A stretch of DNA of 64,000 nucleotides from Klebsiella pneumoniae (GCF_000742135.1 NZ_KN046818.1:434841-498840); one strand, 5' to 3'; shown: positions 8,295 to 17,473, counted from the stretch's first letter. A program made the numbers and translations. Notes: generated by a model from the letters alone, not told the origin.

Positions 8295-8768
8295 ATGATG
8301 ATTACATTATTAAGGGTAGACCATCGATTACTTCACGGCCAGGTGGCCTTTTCCTGGACCCAATATGTCGGCGCCGATTGTATTTTAATCGCCAACGATA
8401 GCGTCCCTGGTGATGAGCTGCGGAAAACCACCATTAAGCTTGCCAAACCGCCCTCGGTGAAGCTGGTGATTAAAAATATAAATGATTCTATTGAGGCAAT
8501 AAAAAGCGGGGTTACCGATAAATATAATTTATTTATTGTTGTGGAGTCGGTTAATGACGCCTGGCGTATTGCCAGCGCCCTCGACGAAATAAAAAGCATA
8601 AATCTTGGCGGAATAAAGGCTAAAGAGGGCAGTAAAAATATCTCTAAGGCGATTAATTTACTGCCGACAGAAATAGAACAGCTACAACAACTGGTGGGCA
8701 AGGGCGTCGAAGTGGAGATTCGCCAGGTCCCGAACGATCGCAAACAGCTTTTTGCGGAATGCGTGTAA
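8295..8768 (+). CDS. gfrB: PTS mannose-family EIIB (fructoselysine/glucoselysine)
   Basis: The 157-residue cytoplasmic EIIB transfers phosphate from EIIA to the incoming sugar. VDHRLLHGQVAFSW carries the family signature with the phospho-acceptor His14. NLGGIKAKEGSKNIS is the conserved loop typical of EIIB(Man/Sor). Two adjacent ATG codons (8295 and 8298) are possible starts. The middle of the gene is AT-richer than its neighbours, with several AAA/ATA codons, as is common in peripherally acquired PTS loci. It lies between gfrA and gfrC in one operon. Confidence 0.9.
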   Translation: MMITLLRVDHRLLHGQVAFSWTQYVGADCILIANDSVPGDELRKTTIKLAKPPSVKLVIKNINDSIEAIKSGVTDKYNLFIVVESVNDAWRIASALDEIKSINLGGIKAKEGSKNISKAINLLPTEIEQLQQLVGKGVEVEIRQVPNDRKQLFAECV

Positions 8769-8784
8769 TTCCGGAGGACAGATT

Positions 8785-9564
8785 ATGGTAGAGGCTCTCT
8801 TACTGGGTCTGGTGGCGTTTATCGCGCAATCGGAATATGCCTTAGGGACGTCGCTAATTTCACGGCCTATCGTCACCGGGCTGCTGACCGGGCTGGTGCT
8901 GGGGGATGTACAGACCGGCGTCATTATGGGCGCGACGCTGGAGCTGGCGTTTATCGGCTCTTTCTCCGTTGGCGCCTCGATCCCGCCCGACGTGGTGACC
9001 GGCGGTATTCTCGGCGTGGCGTTCGCCATTACCTCTGGCGCAGGCACAGAAACGGCGTTGCTGCTTGGCCTGCCTATCGCCACGCTGACTTTGATCCTGA
9101 AAAACATCTATCTGGGGATGTTCATTCCAATGCTTAGCCAGAAGGCGGACGGGTATGCGGAACGGGCGGATCTCCGCGGCATTGAGCGGATGCATTTGAT
9201 TGCCGGATTCGGCCTGTCGCTGATGCTTGCCGCGGTGGTCACCGTCTCATTCCTGGTGGGCAGCAACGCGGTGAAATCCCTGCTCGATACGATCCCGGAA
9301 TTTATCAAACATGGGCTCAGCGTCGCCACCGGCATCATCCCGGCCCTCGGCTTCGCGATGCTCGCCAGGCTGCTGATTAACAAGAAAGTGGCGCCGTATT
9401 TTTTCCTCGGTTTTGTGCTGATGGCCTATTTGAAAATCCCGGTGACCGGTATCGCCATTCTCGGCGCTATCGTGGCGGTGGTCATGGTTAACGTCACCGC
9501 ATTGAATTCACCTCGTATCACGACAGAACAAGGAGTCAGCGATGACGACGAAGATGATTTCTGA
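8785..9564 (+). CDS. gfrC: PTS mannose-family EIIC permease
   Basis: This is the integral membrane EIIC of the gfr PTS, 259 residues with about seven or more hydrophobic segments. The start at 8785 follows a strong CCGGAGG site; an upstream in-frame ATG at 8752 lies inside gfrB and is rejected. MVEALLLGLVAFIAQSEYAL and LGDVQTGVIMGATLELAFIG are hallmark EIIC(Man) stretches; the second corresponds to the substrate-binding hairpin. The acidic tail overlaps the start of gfrD by 23 bases, indicating coupled synthesis of the two membrane subunits. Confidence 0.92.
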   Translation: MVEALLLGLVAFIAQSEYALGTSLISRPIVTGLLTGLVLGDVQTGVIMGATLELAFIGSFSVGASIPPDVVTGGILGVAFAITSGAGTETALLLGLPIATLTLILKNIYLGMFIPMLSQKADGYAERADLRGIERMHLIAGFGLSLMLAAVVTVSFLVGSNAVKSLLDTIPEFIKHGLSVATGIIPALGFAMLARLLINKKVAPYFFLGFVLMAYLKIPVTGIAILGAIVAVVMVNVTALNSPRITTEQGVSDDDEDDF

Positions 9565-10393
9565 AGAGACCCTGCAGCCGCAGGCGCAGGAAGAAACCCG
9601 GATTACGCCGCGCGATTTACGCCGGGTGTTCTGGCGCTCTTTCCAGATGGAGTTCTCGTGGAACTATGAGCGGCAGATGAATCTCGCCTTTGTTTACGCG
9701 TTGATCCCGGTGCTGAAGAAGCTCTATCCGCGCAGAGAGGAGCTGGCCGCAGCGCTGAAGCGGCATCTGGTTTTTTTCAATACCACGCCGCATATCGTCA
9801 CCCTGCTGCTGGGGATCACCACGGCGATGGAAGAGAAAAACAGTCAGCAGAAAAACATGGATGCCACTGCGATTGATAACGTCAAAGCCTCACTGATGGG
9901 ACCGTTAGCCGGGCTGGGTGACTCTTTCTTTTGGGGGACGCTGCGCCTCATCGCCACCGGGATCGGCACCAGCCTGGCGCTGAAGGGCAACATCCTCGGG
10001 CCGATCCTGTTTCTGCTGGTGTTTAACGTGCCGCACATTCTGGTGCGCTGGTGTTTTACCCGCTGGGGCTACGTACTGGGCACCGGGGTCCTGCAGCGGA
10101 TCCAGAAGAGCGGAATGATGGAGAGCCTGACCTACGGGGCGTCGATTATCGGTCTGATGGTAGTCGGGGCGATGACCGCTTCAATGATCGATATCACCAT
10201 TCCTCTCTCCTTCGGCGCCGGGGAGGCCAAAACCCAGGTACAGGACATTATCAACGACATTCTGCCCTGCATGCTGCCGTTGGTGAGTTTTGGCATCGTC
10301 TACTGGCTACTGGGACGGAAAGTTAAACCGCTCTCAATTATTGGCGGCATGGCGCTGGTGGGCATTCTGGGTTCGTGGATCGGATTGTTTTAA
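9542..10393 (+). CDS. gfrD: PTS mannose-family EIID permease
   Basis: The 283-residue EIID forms the membrane complex with EIIC. The amphipathic N-terminus (ITPRDLRRVFWRSFQMEFSWNYERQ) and the central GPLAGLGDSFFWG motif (about residues 120-132) are diagnostic of EIID(Man). Hydrophobic helices fill the C-terminal half (about 180-283). A ribosome-binding site (AAGGAG) precedes the ATG inside the gfrC coding sequence. It is followed 12 bases later by gfrE. Confidence 0.93.
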   Translation: MTTKMISEETLQPQAQEETRITPRDLRRVFWRSFQMEFSWNYERQMNLAFVYALIPVLKKLYPRREELAAALKRHLVFFNTTPHIVTLLLGITTAMEEKNSQQKNMDATAIDNVKASLMGPLAGLGDSFFWGTLRLIATGIGTSLALKGNILGPILFLLVFNVPHILVRWCFTRWGYVLGTGVLQRIQKSGMMESLTYGASIIGLMVVGAMTASMIDITIPLSFGAGEAKTQVQDIINDILPCMLPLVSFGIVYWLLGRKVKPLSIIGGMALVGILGSWIGLF

Positions 10394-10405
10394 CGGGAGT
10401 GAGCT

Positions 10406-11467
10406 ATGCGACCAACAATGATGACATATATCAGTGAAGAGCCGGCCTGCCTGGCGCAGATCCTGCGCGACTACCGGCAAAAGCTGGCGCCGATTGAAAC
10501 CTTCGTCCGCCAGCACCCGGTACGGCGGATATTATTGCTCGCGACCGGATCGTCGCTGAATGCCGCGCTGTGCGCGCGCTATTTCTTTGAGCAACGCTTC
10601 GGTGTGCTGCTTGACATTAAAGAGCCGTACAACTTCACCCATTACGACGCGATCGACCCGCATGCCGATCTGGTGGTGGCGATTTCACAGAGCGGAAAAA
10701 GCGCGTCGACGCTGGAGGCGATGCGTAAGGTACAGGCTTCCGGCAAGTCGGTTTTCGCCCTGACCTCAGATCCGCAAAGCCCGATAGGATGCGCCAGCGA
10801 TGGCGTTCTGGATATTAATACCGGGATCGAGAGCGTAGGGTTTGTGACCCGCGGCTTTAGCGCGACGGTGCTCAACCTGTTGCTGATAGCGCTGATCATT
10901 GCTCGTAAGCAGGAGAAAGCCAGCGAGGTCGAGGAGCAGCACTATCTCGCTGAATTGCAGCGGCTGGTAGCGGCGATCCCGGAGGTTATCGTACGCACCT
11001 CGCGCTTTATTGACCGCCATAGCGAAACGCTGCGCAGCGGCGAGCGCTTTGTCGCCACCGGCTACGGCGCGCTGGTTGGCGTGGCGAAGGAGTTCGAAAC
11101 CAAATTTACCGAGACGGTGCGCGTGCCTTCCAGCGGCTTTGAGCTGGAAGCCTATATGCATGGCCCCTATCTGGAAGCCAATGCCCGCCATGTGATGCTG
11201 TTTATTGAAGATACGCCGGACGCGCGAACCCGGGCGCTGCGCGACTATCTGGCGCCGTCCATTGGCCGGGCCTTTACCCTGACGCTGGGTGACGAAGAGG
11301 ATGCTCAAACGCTGGCGCTAAACTGTCCGTGCGAGCATCACCTGGCGCCTCTGCTGCTGATTGTCCCAGTGCAGATGCTCGCCTGGCATACCGCAGGACT
11401 GAAAGGCATCGATCTGGCTAAACGTATTTTCGACGATTTTGACCGCGTCTTAAAAAGTAAAATCTGA
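10406..11467 (+). CDS. gfrE: SIS-domain deglycase, probably glucoselysine-6-phosphate deglycase
   Basis: The 353-residue cytoplasmic protein has two SIS domains, like the isomerase half of GlmS. LLATGSSLNAALCARYF and VVAISQSGKSASTLEAM are the sugar-phosphate-binding loops of the first domain. VPSSGFELEAYMHGPYLE holds the catalytic-type Glu and His-Gly-Pro of the second domain. In Salmonella the fifth gene of the gfr operon encodes the enzyme that splits glucoselysine-6-phosphate to glucose-6-phosphate and lysine; position and fold match. Assignment of GfrE versus GfrF is by gene order and similarity recalled, not by assay. Confidence 0.82.
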   Translation: MRPTMMTYISEEPACLAQILRDYRQKLAPIETFVRQHPVRRILLLATGSSLNAALCARYFFEQRFGVLLDIKEPYNFTHYDAIDPHADLVVAISQSGKSASTLEAMRKVQASGKSVFALTSDPQSPIGCASDGVLDINTGIESVGFVTRGFSATVLNLLLIALIIARKQEKASEVEEQHYLAELQRLVAAIPEVIVRTSRFIDRHSETLRSGERFVATGYGALVGVAKEFETKFTETVRVPSSGFELEAYMHGPYLEANARHVMLFIEDTPDARTRALRDYLAPSIGRAFTLTLGDEEDAQTLALNCPCEHHLAPLLLIVPVQMLAWHTAGLKGIDLAKRIFDDFDRVLKSKI

Positions 11468-11484
11468 ATATTCAGGAGAAAACT

Positions 11485-12495
11485 ATGTTGGGTTTTAATC
11501 AGGACGAGTACCTGACCAGTGCTCGCGAGATCATCGCTGCGCGTAAACAGGCTGAAACCGTAGCCGACGATATTTATGACAGCGGCTGTAGCGCATTATT
11601 TTTTGCTTCGGTAGGTGGTTCCCTGGCGCCGATGATGGCAATTAATGAATTTGCCAAAGAATTAACCAGCGTGCCGGTATATCTTGAACAGGCCGCGGAG
11701 TTAATCCATCGCGGACATAAAAAATTAAATAAAGATGCGGTTGTCGTTACGTTATCTAAATCCGGCGATACCAAAGAGTCGGTCGCCATTGCCGAATGGT
11801 GCAAGGCACAGGGGATCCGCGTGGTGGCTATTACTCGTCACGCCGACTCGCCATTGGCTGCCGCCGCCAGCTGGCATATTCCGATGTGCCACAAAAATGG
11901 CGTGGAATATGAATATATGCTGCTGTACTGGTTATTCTTCCGCGTCATTTTTCGTCACGGCGAGTTTGCTGATTATGCGCGATTTGCCAGCCAGCTCGAG
12001 TTACTGCCGGAAAATCTCCTGCAGGCGAAACGCCAGTTCGATCCCCGAGCGGATAGCATTGCCGCGCAATACCATGACTGCGACTATATGATGTGGATTG
12101 GCGGCGCGGAAATGTGGGGCGAGGTCTATCTGTTCTCAATGTGTATTCTCGAAGAGATGCAGTGGAAGCGGACGAAGTCGGTGAGCTCCGCTGAATTTTT
12201 CCACGGCACCCTGGAGCTGCTGGAAAAAGAGGTTCCGCTGTTTCTGGTGAAAGGCGAGGGGAGATGCCGGGCGCTGGACGAACGCGTCGAGCGTTTTGCC
12301 GAAAAAATAACTGACCATCTGGTGGTTATCGACCCGCGCGACTATCCGCTGAACGGCATTGATGACGCGTTCCGCTGGATTATGGCGCCGTGCGTGGTGT
12401 CCACCCTGCTGGTGGACCGGCTGGCGGCCCACTTTGAACACTATACCGGCCACGACCTCAATATCCGCCGTTACTACCGGCAGTTTGATTACTAA
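11485..12495 (+). CDS. gfrF: SIS-domain deglycase, probably fructoselysine-6-phosphate deglycase
   Basis: This 336-residue enzyme resembles E. coli FrlB and Salmonella GfrF, which split fructoselysine-6-phosphate into glucose-6-phosphate and lysine. FASVGGSLAPMMAINEF and VVTLSKSGDTKESVAIAEW are the first SIS domain loops. SSAEFFHGTLELLE is the second-domain active-site region, and the C-terminus HDLNIRRYYRQFDY is close to that of FrlB. A ribosome-binding site (CAGGAGAA) precedes the start. It is the last gene of the operon; a 12-base-pair hairpin follows. Confidence 0.87.
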   Translation: MLGFNQDEYLTSAREIIAARKQAETVADDIYDSGCSALFFASVGGSLAPMMAINEFAKELTSVPVYLEQAAELIHRGHKKLNKDAVVVTLSKSGDTKESVAIAEWCKAQGIRVVAITRHADSPLAAAASWHIPMCHKNGVEYEYMLLYWLFFRVIFRHGEFADYARFASQLELLPENLLQAKRQFDPRADSIAAQYHDCDYMMWIGGAEMWGEVYLFSMCILEEMQWKRTKSVSSAEFFHGTLELLEKEVPLFLVKGEGRCRALDERVERFAEKITDHLVVIDPRDYPLNGIDDAFRWIMAPCVVSTLLVDRLAAHFEHYTGHDLNIRRYYRQFDY

Positions 12496-12504
12496 GCCGT
12501 GATG

Positions 12505-12531
12505 ATGGCGGCCAGCCGGGCTGGCCGCCAT
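12505..12531 (+). terminator. Strong hairpin after gfrF
   Basis: ATGGCGGCCAGC (12505-12516), CGG, then GCTGGCCGCCAT (12520-12531) is a perfect 12-base-pair stem. The downstream sequence (GCTATTCTC) is only weakly T-rich, so it may end the gfr transcript imperfectly or protect its 3' end. Confidence 0.55.
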
Positions 12532-12628
12532 GCTATTCTCCGAGGCGCTTCCCAGAAAATTGTCGTCAAACCCAACCGGGTAAAAACCGGTGATAGAGTC
12601 CGGCTTACCTTCTCTTTCAGGCAAGCGG

Positions 12629-13573
12629 ATGGCCATGAAAAAACGGATGACCTCGACGCCGCACGATGCGGTCTTTAAGCGATTTCTTCGTCACCCGGAG
12701 ACAGCGACTGATTTCCTCACCCTCTACCTTCCCGAAGCGATCCTTCAGCGGTGCGATTTCTCTACCCTGAGGCTGCAATCGGCGAGCTTTATCGATGAGG
12801 ATCTGCGCGCCTGGTATTCAGATGTCCTCTGGTCGGTGCAGACCACCTGCGGCACGGGGTATGTTTACGTGGTGATAGAGCACCAGAGCTCACCGGATAG
12901 CCATATGGCCTTTCGCCTGATGCGCTATGCGATTGCCGCAATGCAGCGCCACCTGGATGCCGGGCACAAAACGCTGCCGCTGGTGGTGCCGATGCTTTTT
13001 TATCACGGTGCAACCAGTCCGTATCCTTTTTCCCTCAACTGGCTGGATGAATTTGCCGACCCGCAGCTGGCGAAGACGCTGTATGGCTGTCCGTTTCCAT
13101 TGATCGACGTGACGGTGATGCCGGACGATGACATCGTGCAACATCGGCGAGTCGCCTTGCTGGAGCTGATGCAAAAACATATTCGCCAGCGCGATCTCAG
13201 CGGCATAACGGAGTCGTTGGCGGCCGTTGTGATGCTGGGATACACTAACCGTCGACAGTTGAGAATGCTGTTTCACTATATGCTGCAGTACGGTAATACG
13301 GTCGAGCCGGGCGTGTTTCTCCGCCGGCTGGCCCGCCGTCTGCCACAGTATGAGGAGACATTGATGTCTATCGCGCAAAAGCTTAAGCAGGAAGGTCGGC
13401 AACAAGGCCGACTGGAAGGCCGGGAAGAAGGGCACCTGGAGGGCTTGCAGGAAGGCAGCCGACGCGAGGCGCTGCGCATTGCCGGCAGTATGTTACAGAA
13501 TGGCCTCGACAAAGAGATGGTACAGAAGATCACCGGACTGTCGGCTGATGAACTACAGCCGCTGTGTGGTTAA
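12629..13573 (+). CDS. Rpn-family recombination-promoting nuclease / toxin (RpnL)
   Basis: The 314-residue protein belongs to the Rpn (PF04754, formerly transposase_31) family of PD-(D/E)XK DNases. [12 protein letters not shown] opens the domain. The catalytic residues are visible as Asp65 in WYSDVLW and Glu84-x-Gln86 in [24 protein letters not shown] follows, then the conserved LLFYHG near residue 130. The start at 12629 (or 12635) is preferred over 12590 because family members begin just before the STPHDA motif. The C-terminal quarter contains a charged tetrapeptide-repeat helix and an internal start (separate entry). Recent work on E. coli Rpn proteins describes them as toxic antiphage DNases held in check by the C-terminal fragment. 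This copy stands between the gfr locus and opgB. Confidence 0.88.
   Translation: MAMKKRMTSTPHDAVFKRFLRHPETATDFLTLYLPEAILQRCDFSTLRLQSASFIDEDLRAWYSDVLWSVQTTCGTGYVYVVIEHQSSPDSHMAFRLMRYAIAAMQRHLDAGHKTLPLVVPMLFYHGATSPYPFSLNWLDEFADPQLAKTLYGCPFPLIDVTVMPDDDIVQHRRVALLELMQKHIRQRDLSGITESLAAVVMLGYTNRRQLRMLFHYMLQYGNTVEPGVFLRRLARRLPQYEETLMSIAQKLKQEGRQQGRLEGREEGHLEGLQEGSRREALRIAGSMLQNGLDKEMVQKITGLSADELQPLCG
13364..13573 (+). CDS. Candidate internal antitoxin RpnS, nested in frame inside the rpn gene
   Basis: An in-frame ATG at 13364 is preceded by a strong ribosome-binding site, GAGGAG (13352-13357), with six bases of spacing, better than that of the full-length gene. It would give a 69-residue product beginning [11 protein letters not shown] and consisting of the repeat helix plus the C-terminal [17 protein letters not shown] segment. 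The start position matches the MTIAERLRQEG region where E. coli RpnS antitoxins begin (as I recall the published gene-within-gene model). RpnS is known there to bind and inhibit the full-length nuclease. Translation of this fragment is inferred from sequence only. Confidence 0.65.
   Translation: MSIAQKLKQEGRQQGRLEGREEGHLEGLQEGSRREALRIAGSMLQNGLDKEMVQKITGLSADELQPLCG
13388..13459 (+). repeat. Six 12-base tandem repeats encoding xxGx tetrapeptides in rpn
   Basis: Consecutive units encode [20 protein letters not shown] and QEGS. At the DNA level each unit has a purine-rich GAAGG or AAGGC-type core. The units fall in the shared RpnL/RpnS helix. Tetrapeptide number is reported to vary between strains in Rpn proteins. 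Confidence 0.85.
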
Positions 13574-13592
13574 CGTCCTGCCACGACAACCG

Positions 13593-13620
13593 CTGCCCGG
13601 CACGAAAATCCGCCGGGCAG
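13593..13620. terminator. Hairpin between rpn and opgB
   Basis: CTGCCCGGC (13593-13601) and GCCGGGCAG (13612-13620) form a perfect 9-base-pair stem with a 10-base loop between two convergent genes. No clear T-run is present on either side, so termination strength is uncertain. Confidence 0.5.
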
Positions 13621-13627
13621 GATTGCG

Positions 13628-15919
13628 TTAGCCTTCGCTTTTCACCACTTTGATCTCCACCATGCCGATCCCCAACTGACGCGGGGAGTGGCCGAGGATA
13701 TTGCCCTCGTTAGTGGTTTGCGGGTCCGGCGGGGTGATGATCAGCGTGTTGCTGCGCGTTGGGTTGTCAAAATGCAGCGTCGTGGTAGTCACGTCATTAT
13801 CCAGAGTGAGCACTTGCTCACTTTCTCCAACTCGCACCGGAATTGGCTTATTGGCGTTTGGGCCATAAGCTTTGGCGGTGATCACCAGATCAAATTTCTC
13901 CGGCAGCGGCTCTTTATATTCAATCTTCACGTCGCTGCCCAACTGAGCATTGGACCACCGCCCCCACGACTCGGGACGCGAAATACCGCTGAACTGTTTA
14001 ACCTCTTCCGGGGCGCCAGCGACGTTAAACACGAAGCTGTCGGCCTTATAGCGAATATCGTTGTCGACAATTTTCAGCGTATCGACGTTGCCCTTATAGC
14101 GCTCCATATCGATAAGGGTGTCCCTGAAGGCGGTCTTGCCTTGCCACTGCGGCTTATCAACGTGCTGGACCTTCTGCTCACCCCCCAGCTGTCCCTGCGA
14201 GACGCACCAGTCGGTGGAGAGCGCCAGCTCAGGCGACCACAGCTGGCCCATTTTATAGCAGCGATCGACCCACACGAAATTATCCCGTGGCGCGAAATCG
14301 GCCAGCTGGAAGCGCAGCGGCGCAGAGTATTCACTCTCCGGCAGCGGTTCTACGCGCTGGTCAGATACCCGCAGCAGCAGCGGCAGGCGGAAATGGCTGC
14401 CGGAGAAAGCGATCATATTTTTCTGCGAGTCGATGGTGAAATTCTTCATTTCTTTGGGGAAATTCCACAGGCGGATCACGTCAGGCTTCCATGCCAGGAC
14501 TTTCTCTTTCATATTCATGAAAATACCGGAGAGCGACTGGCCGGAGAGGCTGCTACGCCCGAGGCCGATATAGTTATCGCCGCCGAGAATATCCAGCACC
14601 GTCGCGCCGTTATCCATGGTGTTGCGTTTCACCGCCAGGGTCTCCTGCTGCGGTTTATCGCCGCGCAGGACGAAGAACAGATTGCTGCGATCGTGCTTGT
14701 TGAGATAATCCCAGGCGCTGTTCTTCATGGCCAGGTGATCGGAAGAGACCACGATGACCGTGTTTTTGAAATAGGGTGAGGCTTTAATCTTCTCTATCAG
14801 CGCGGCGATATGTTCCTGACTGCAGCTAACGGCGCTGAAAGAGAGGTTTTTCTTGCCGTCCACATCATAGCGTTTATGCTCGCAGGTGCGTGAGATAAAA
14901 CCGTCGGGATGGTGGGTATCCACCGTCAGGGCGAAGAGCGAGAAGCGTTTCCCGGACTGCGACAGCTCTTCGAATTTTTTCCAGGTCTCGTCGAGCACAG
15001 TGTCGTCATAGAAGCCCCAGTCGTTGCGGTAGGTAGGATCCGCCACCGTAGTTTTTAGCTCTTCCGCCCCGTACAGATGATCGAAGCCGTGGGATTTAAG
15101 AAACACGTCTTTGCCGGCAAAGCGCAGGTTAGCCCCCTGCACAAAGTAATTCTCGTAACCGGAGTTCTTCAGAATATCGCCAAGGCAAATATTCTGTGGA
15201 AAGAAGCTGGAGACTGAGGCTGAGGCATTACCTTCGAACGGCGCGAACAGCGGAATGCCGCACTGTGAGGCGACCATGCCGGCGATAGTGTAATCGGTCC
15301 CCGGCAGCTGCATGGTATTGCTGAAATCAATGGCCTCAGCTTTAATTCTGCCAAGCTCAGGGGTGAGGTTGGGGAAGGCGTCGTTATCAAAATAGGTGCG
15401 CTCGAGACTTTCGCCATAGATATAGACCAGGTTCAGCTGCGGATTGTCGATTTGCTTCGACGGCTCTTTATAGTACGCGGCAAAGTCTGGATCGCCCTCG
15501 CGTGACTGGGATTTCACCAGCTCGCTGATCTGATGGAAGGCCGGGCTGGCATCAACGGAGGCCAGCGCCAGCAGTAGCGCCGCCAGGCTGTAACCGACGT
15601 GATGAGGATGATGCCGACGGCGGCGCAGCACCCAGCCGAGGGCGCCAAAGACGGCGACCAGTGCGACGGCCACGCCGACCCCCGGCAGTATATATTTGCC
15701 GATCCCGGCGCCGGTCAGGCTGTTGGTCAGAGTGTAGAGTACCGCGTCGTTGATGCCGTCGCCGGTGAAGTAGTCACTGGCGTAGAGGGTGATATTCAGC
15801 ACCACGAACAGGCCTAACACCGTGAGCGTGGCGGCAAACCACCAGGTGTTACGACCCGCTTTCCAGGCATACAGCACCACCGAAGCTAAAAATAAGGCGA
15901 TGGATAACAACTCTGACAC
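13628..15919 (-). CDS. opgB: Phosphoglycerol transferase I (osmoregulated periplasmic glucan modification)
   Basis: OpgB transfers phosphoglycerol from phosphatidylglycerol to membrane-derived oligosaccharides in the periplasm. The product is 763 residues, the same as E. coli MdoB, and starts with GTG. Transmembrane helices occupy about residues 1-25, 28-48, 74-100 and 108-125. A large sulfatase/alkaline-phosphatase-fold domain follows, with [13 protein letters not shown] (metal and nucleophile region), [10 protein letters not shown] and VVSSDHLAM (metal ligands). It lies downstream of yjjA as in E. coli, on the same strand with a 257-base gap. Confidence 0.97.
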   Translation of the reverse strand: MSELLSIALFLASVVLYAWKAGRNTWWFAATLTVLGLFVVLNITLYASDYFTGDGINDAVLYTLTNSLTGAGIGKYILPGVGVAVALVAVFGALGWVLRRRRHHPHHVGYSLAALLLALASVDASPAFHQISELVKSQSREGDPDFAAYYKEPSKQIDNPQLNLVYIYGESLERTYFDNDAFPNLTPELGRIKAEAIDFSNTMQLPGTDYTIAGMVASQCGIPLFAPFEGNASASVSSFFPQNICLGDILKNSGYENYFVQGANLRFAGKDVFLKSHGFDHLYGAEELKTTVADPTYRNDWGFYDDTVLDETWKKFEELSQSGKRFSLFALTVDTHHPDGFISRTCEHKRYDVDGKKNLSFSAVSCSQEHIAALIEKIKASPYFKNTVIVVSSDHLAMKNSAWDYLNKHDRSNLFFVLRGDKPQQETLAVKRNTMDNGATVLDILGGDNYIGLGRSSLSGQSLSGIFMNMKEKVLAWKPDVIRLWNFPKEMKNFTIDSQKNMIAFSGSHFRLPLLLRVSDQRVEPLPESEYSAPLRFQLADFAPRDNFVWVDRCYKMGQLWSPELALSTDWCVSQGQLGGEQKVQHVDKPQWQGKTAFRDTLIDMERYKGNVDTLKIVDNDIRYKADSFVFNVAGAPEEVKQFSGISRPESWGRWSNAQLGSDVKIEYKEPLPEKFDLVITAKAYGPNANKPIPVRVGESEQVLTLDNDVTTTTLHFDNPTRSNTLIITPPDPQTTNEGNILGHSPRQLGIGMVEIKVVKSEG

Positions 15920-16176
15920 AGCTCATCCTCATTAATGCCAGTTATCGGCTGGCAGAACAGATTACTTTTCAAGCCCCACTGTAATTGCAGCGCCATCTTG
16001 CTGCAATTCTAGCGTCATGAAAGTGTGCAGTTATTCAGAATTGGTTTAGAAGTTGCCTTTTTTGATCGGCATCGCATCGGGTGAAATGGGAAAACGGAAC
16101 AGGAAAACTGCAAAAAAAAGCGTTTCAGGCCGCGGCGCCGCCGCGAAGGCAACAAATGCGGCCTTGTCAGTCAGGA

Positions 16177-16680
16177 TCAGGAGAGGAAATTAACACCCTG
16201 TTTTAAGACCAGATCGCAGGCTTTGGTTTTTACCTGTTTCGCCAGCGAGCTATTGCCGAGCGTATTCAGGTCCAACTGCTGGCCGTTTTTGCTGTTGAGC
16301 AGCCCCTGCAGGCCATCCAGATAGCTGGTGTCCTGTTTTTGTTTTTCCGGCGTGCTAAGTCCCAGTTTATCCAGCACCTGATTTTTGACGTTATCGGCGC
16401 TGGTCACGGAGGCCAGCTTCTGTTTCGCGCAATATGACAGGATCCCGGCCGCATTATTCATGCTGCTGGCGGTCAGGGATTGGCTGCTGCCGTTAAGCAG
16501 GCTGGTTAGCGAGGAGACGGACATGCCGCCGCTGGCCTGGGCGTTACTGCCGCTGAGCTGGCTGGCAGCGCTGTTAAGGGAATCCTGCCAGGAGGCGGCG
16601 TGGGCGCCAGAGAGGGTAAACGCGCTAACGGCAAGCGCGGCAATAACGCTATTTTTAAACGATTTCATAGACGGACTCAT
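16177..16680 (-). CDS. yjjA: DUF2501 family secreted protein
   Basis: This 167-residue protein starts with a cleavable signal peptide (NSVIAALAVSAFTLSGAHA, cut after AHA) and belongs to the DUF2501 family, so it is probably periplasmic. The mature part is rich in Ser, Asn and Gln with two cysteines (SYCAKQ and KACDLV) that could form a disulfide. Its function is unknown to me. The start may be at 16668 (MKSFKN) rather than 16680; neither has a convincing ribosome-binding site. It sits between dnaC and opgB as in E. coli. Confidence 0.85.
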   Translation of the reverse strand: MSPSMKSFKNSVIAALAVSAFTLSGAHAASWQDSLNSAASQLSGSNAQASGGMSVSSLTSLLNGSSQSLTASSMNNAAGILSYCAKQKLASVTSADNVKNQVLDKLGLSTPEKQKQDTSYLDGLQGLLNSKNGQQLDLNTLGNSSLAKQVKTKACDLVLKQGVNFLS

Positions 16681-16733
16681 AAGCGTGACTGAATAATCGC
16701 TTTAGTATAACGCCGTCGTCGCCCGGAAATCTC

Positions 16734-17471
16734 TTAATACTCCTTGCCTGTAACGCGGTGCCGGTAACTTTCCCAATTGAAGATAACCCACAGGCTGTTG
16801 CCGAGCCGCATACGGTCCATCACCCGCTCGCCGAGCAGTTTGTTCATCTCTTCCATATTGCTGTTGGTGAGCATCCCGGTAGGTCGTTTGGAGGATGAGC
16901 GCCGGTCAACTATCTGATTGATAATGACCTTTTCATAGCGAGACTCCGTCTGCATACCAATTTCATCGATCACCAGCAGGTCGACCATGCTGAGGTCGTT
17001 AAGCAACTGTTCTTCGCTCGTTTCCCGGTTGCCGAAGGTATCTTTCATCGCCGACATAATATCGGCCACAGTGATGATTAAGACCGACTTCCCGCGCAGC
17101 AGCAGCTCGTTGCAAATGGCTGCCGCCAGGTGGTTTTTGCCAGTGCCCGGTTTACCGGAGAAGATAAAGCTGGCGATATTGCCATCGAACTCTTCCACGT
17201 ACTGGCGCGCCCGGGCGAGCGCATTCATCTGCCCCTCGCACTCGACGCGATAGTTATCAAAGGAGCAGTTCTGATGCAGCGGGCGGATCCCCGAGCGGTT
17301 GAAGGTGCGCTGCATTTTCATCGCGCGATTCTCTCGCTCCAGCGCTTCGGAACGCAGCCGGCCTTGCTCTTTTTGCCAGGCCAGCAGCTCTTCGCCGGTT
17401 TTAAACGCCGGTTCAATATGTGCCGGCATCATTTTCTGCAGGCGTTTCATCAGGTCGCCAACGTTTTTCAT
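16734..17471 (-). CDS. dnaC: Replicative helicase loader DnaC
   Basis: DnaC is the AAA+ loader that delivers DnaB helicase to oriC and to restarting forks. The N-terminal DnaB-binding part starts MKNVGDLMKRLQKMMPAHIEP. The AAA+ domain has Walker A GKPGTGKN (about residues 105-112), Walker B LLVIDEIG and a downstream arginine-finger region. The start at 17471 is chosen to match the 245-residue E. coli protein; an in-frame ATG two codons upstream (17477) overlaps the dnaT end. The dnaT stop and dnaC start are nearly coincident, so the two are co-translated. Confidence 0.97.
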   Translation of the reverse strand: MKNVGDLMKRLQKMMPAHIEPAFKTGEELLAWQKEQGRLRSEALERENRAMKMQRTFNRSGIRPLHQNCSFDNYRVECEGQMNALARARQYVEEFDGNIASFIFSGKPGTGKNHLAAAICNELLLRGKSVLIITVADIMSAMKDTFGNRETSEEQLLNDLSMVDLLVIDEIGMQTESRYEKVIINQIVDRRSSSKRPTGMLTNSNMEEMNKLLGERVMDRMRLGNSLWVIFNWESYRHRVTGKEY

Positions 17472-17473
17472 GC

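Noticed and set aside
12629-13573. Reading the rpn gene as a transposase and the site as an insertion sequence
   Set aside because: The old name transposase_31 is misleading. There are no terminal inverted repeats, no target duplication and no DDE motif; the residues fit a PD-(D/E)XK nuclease.
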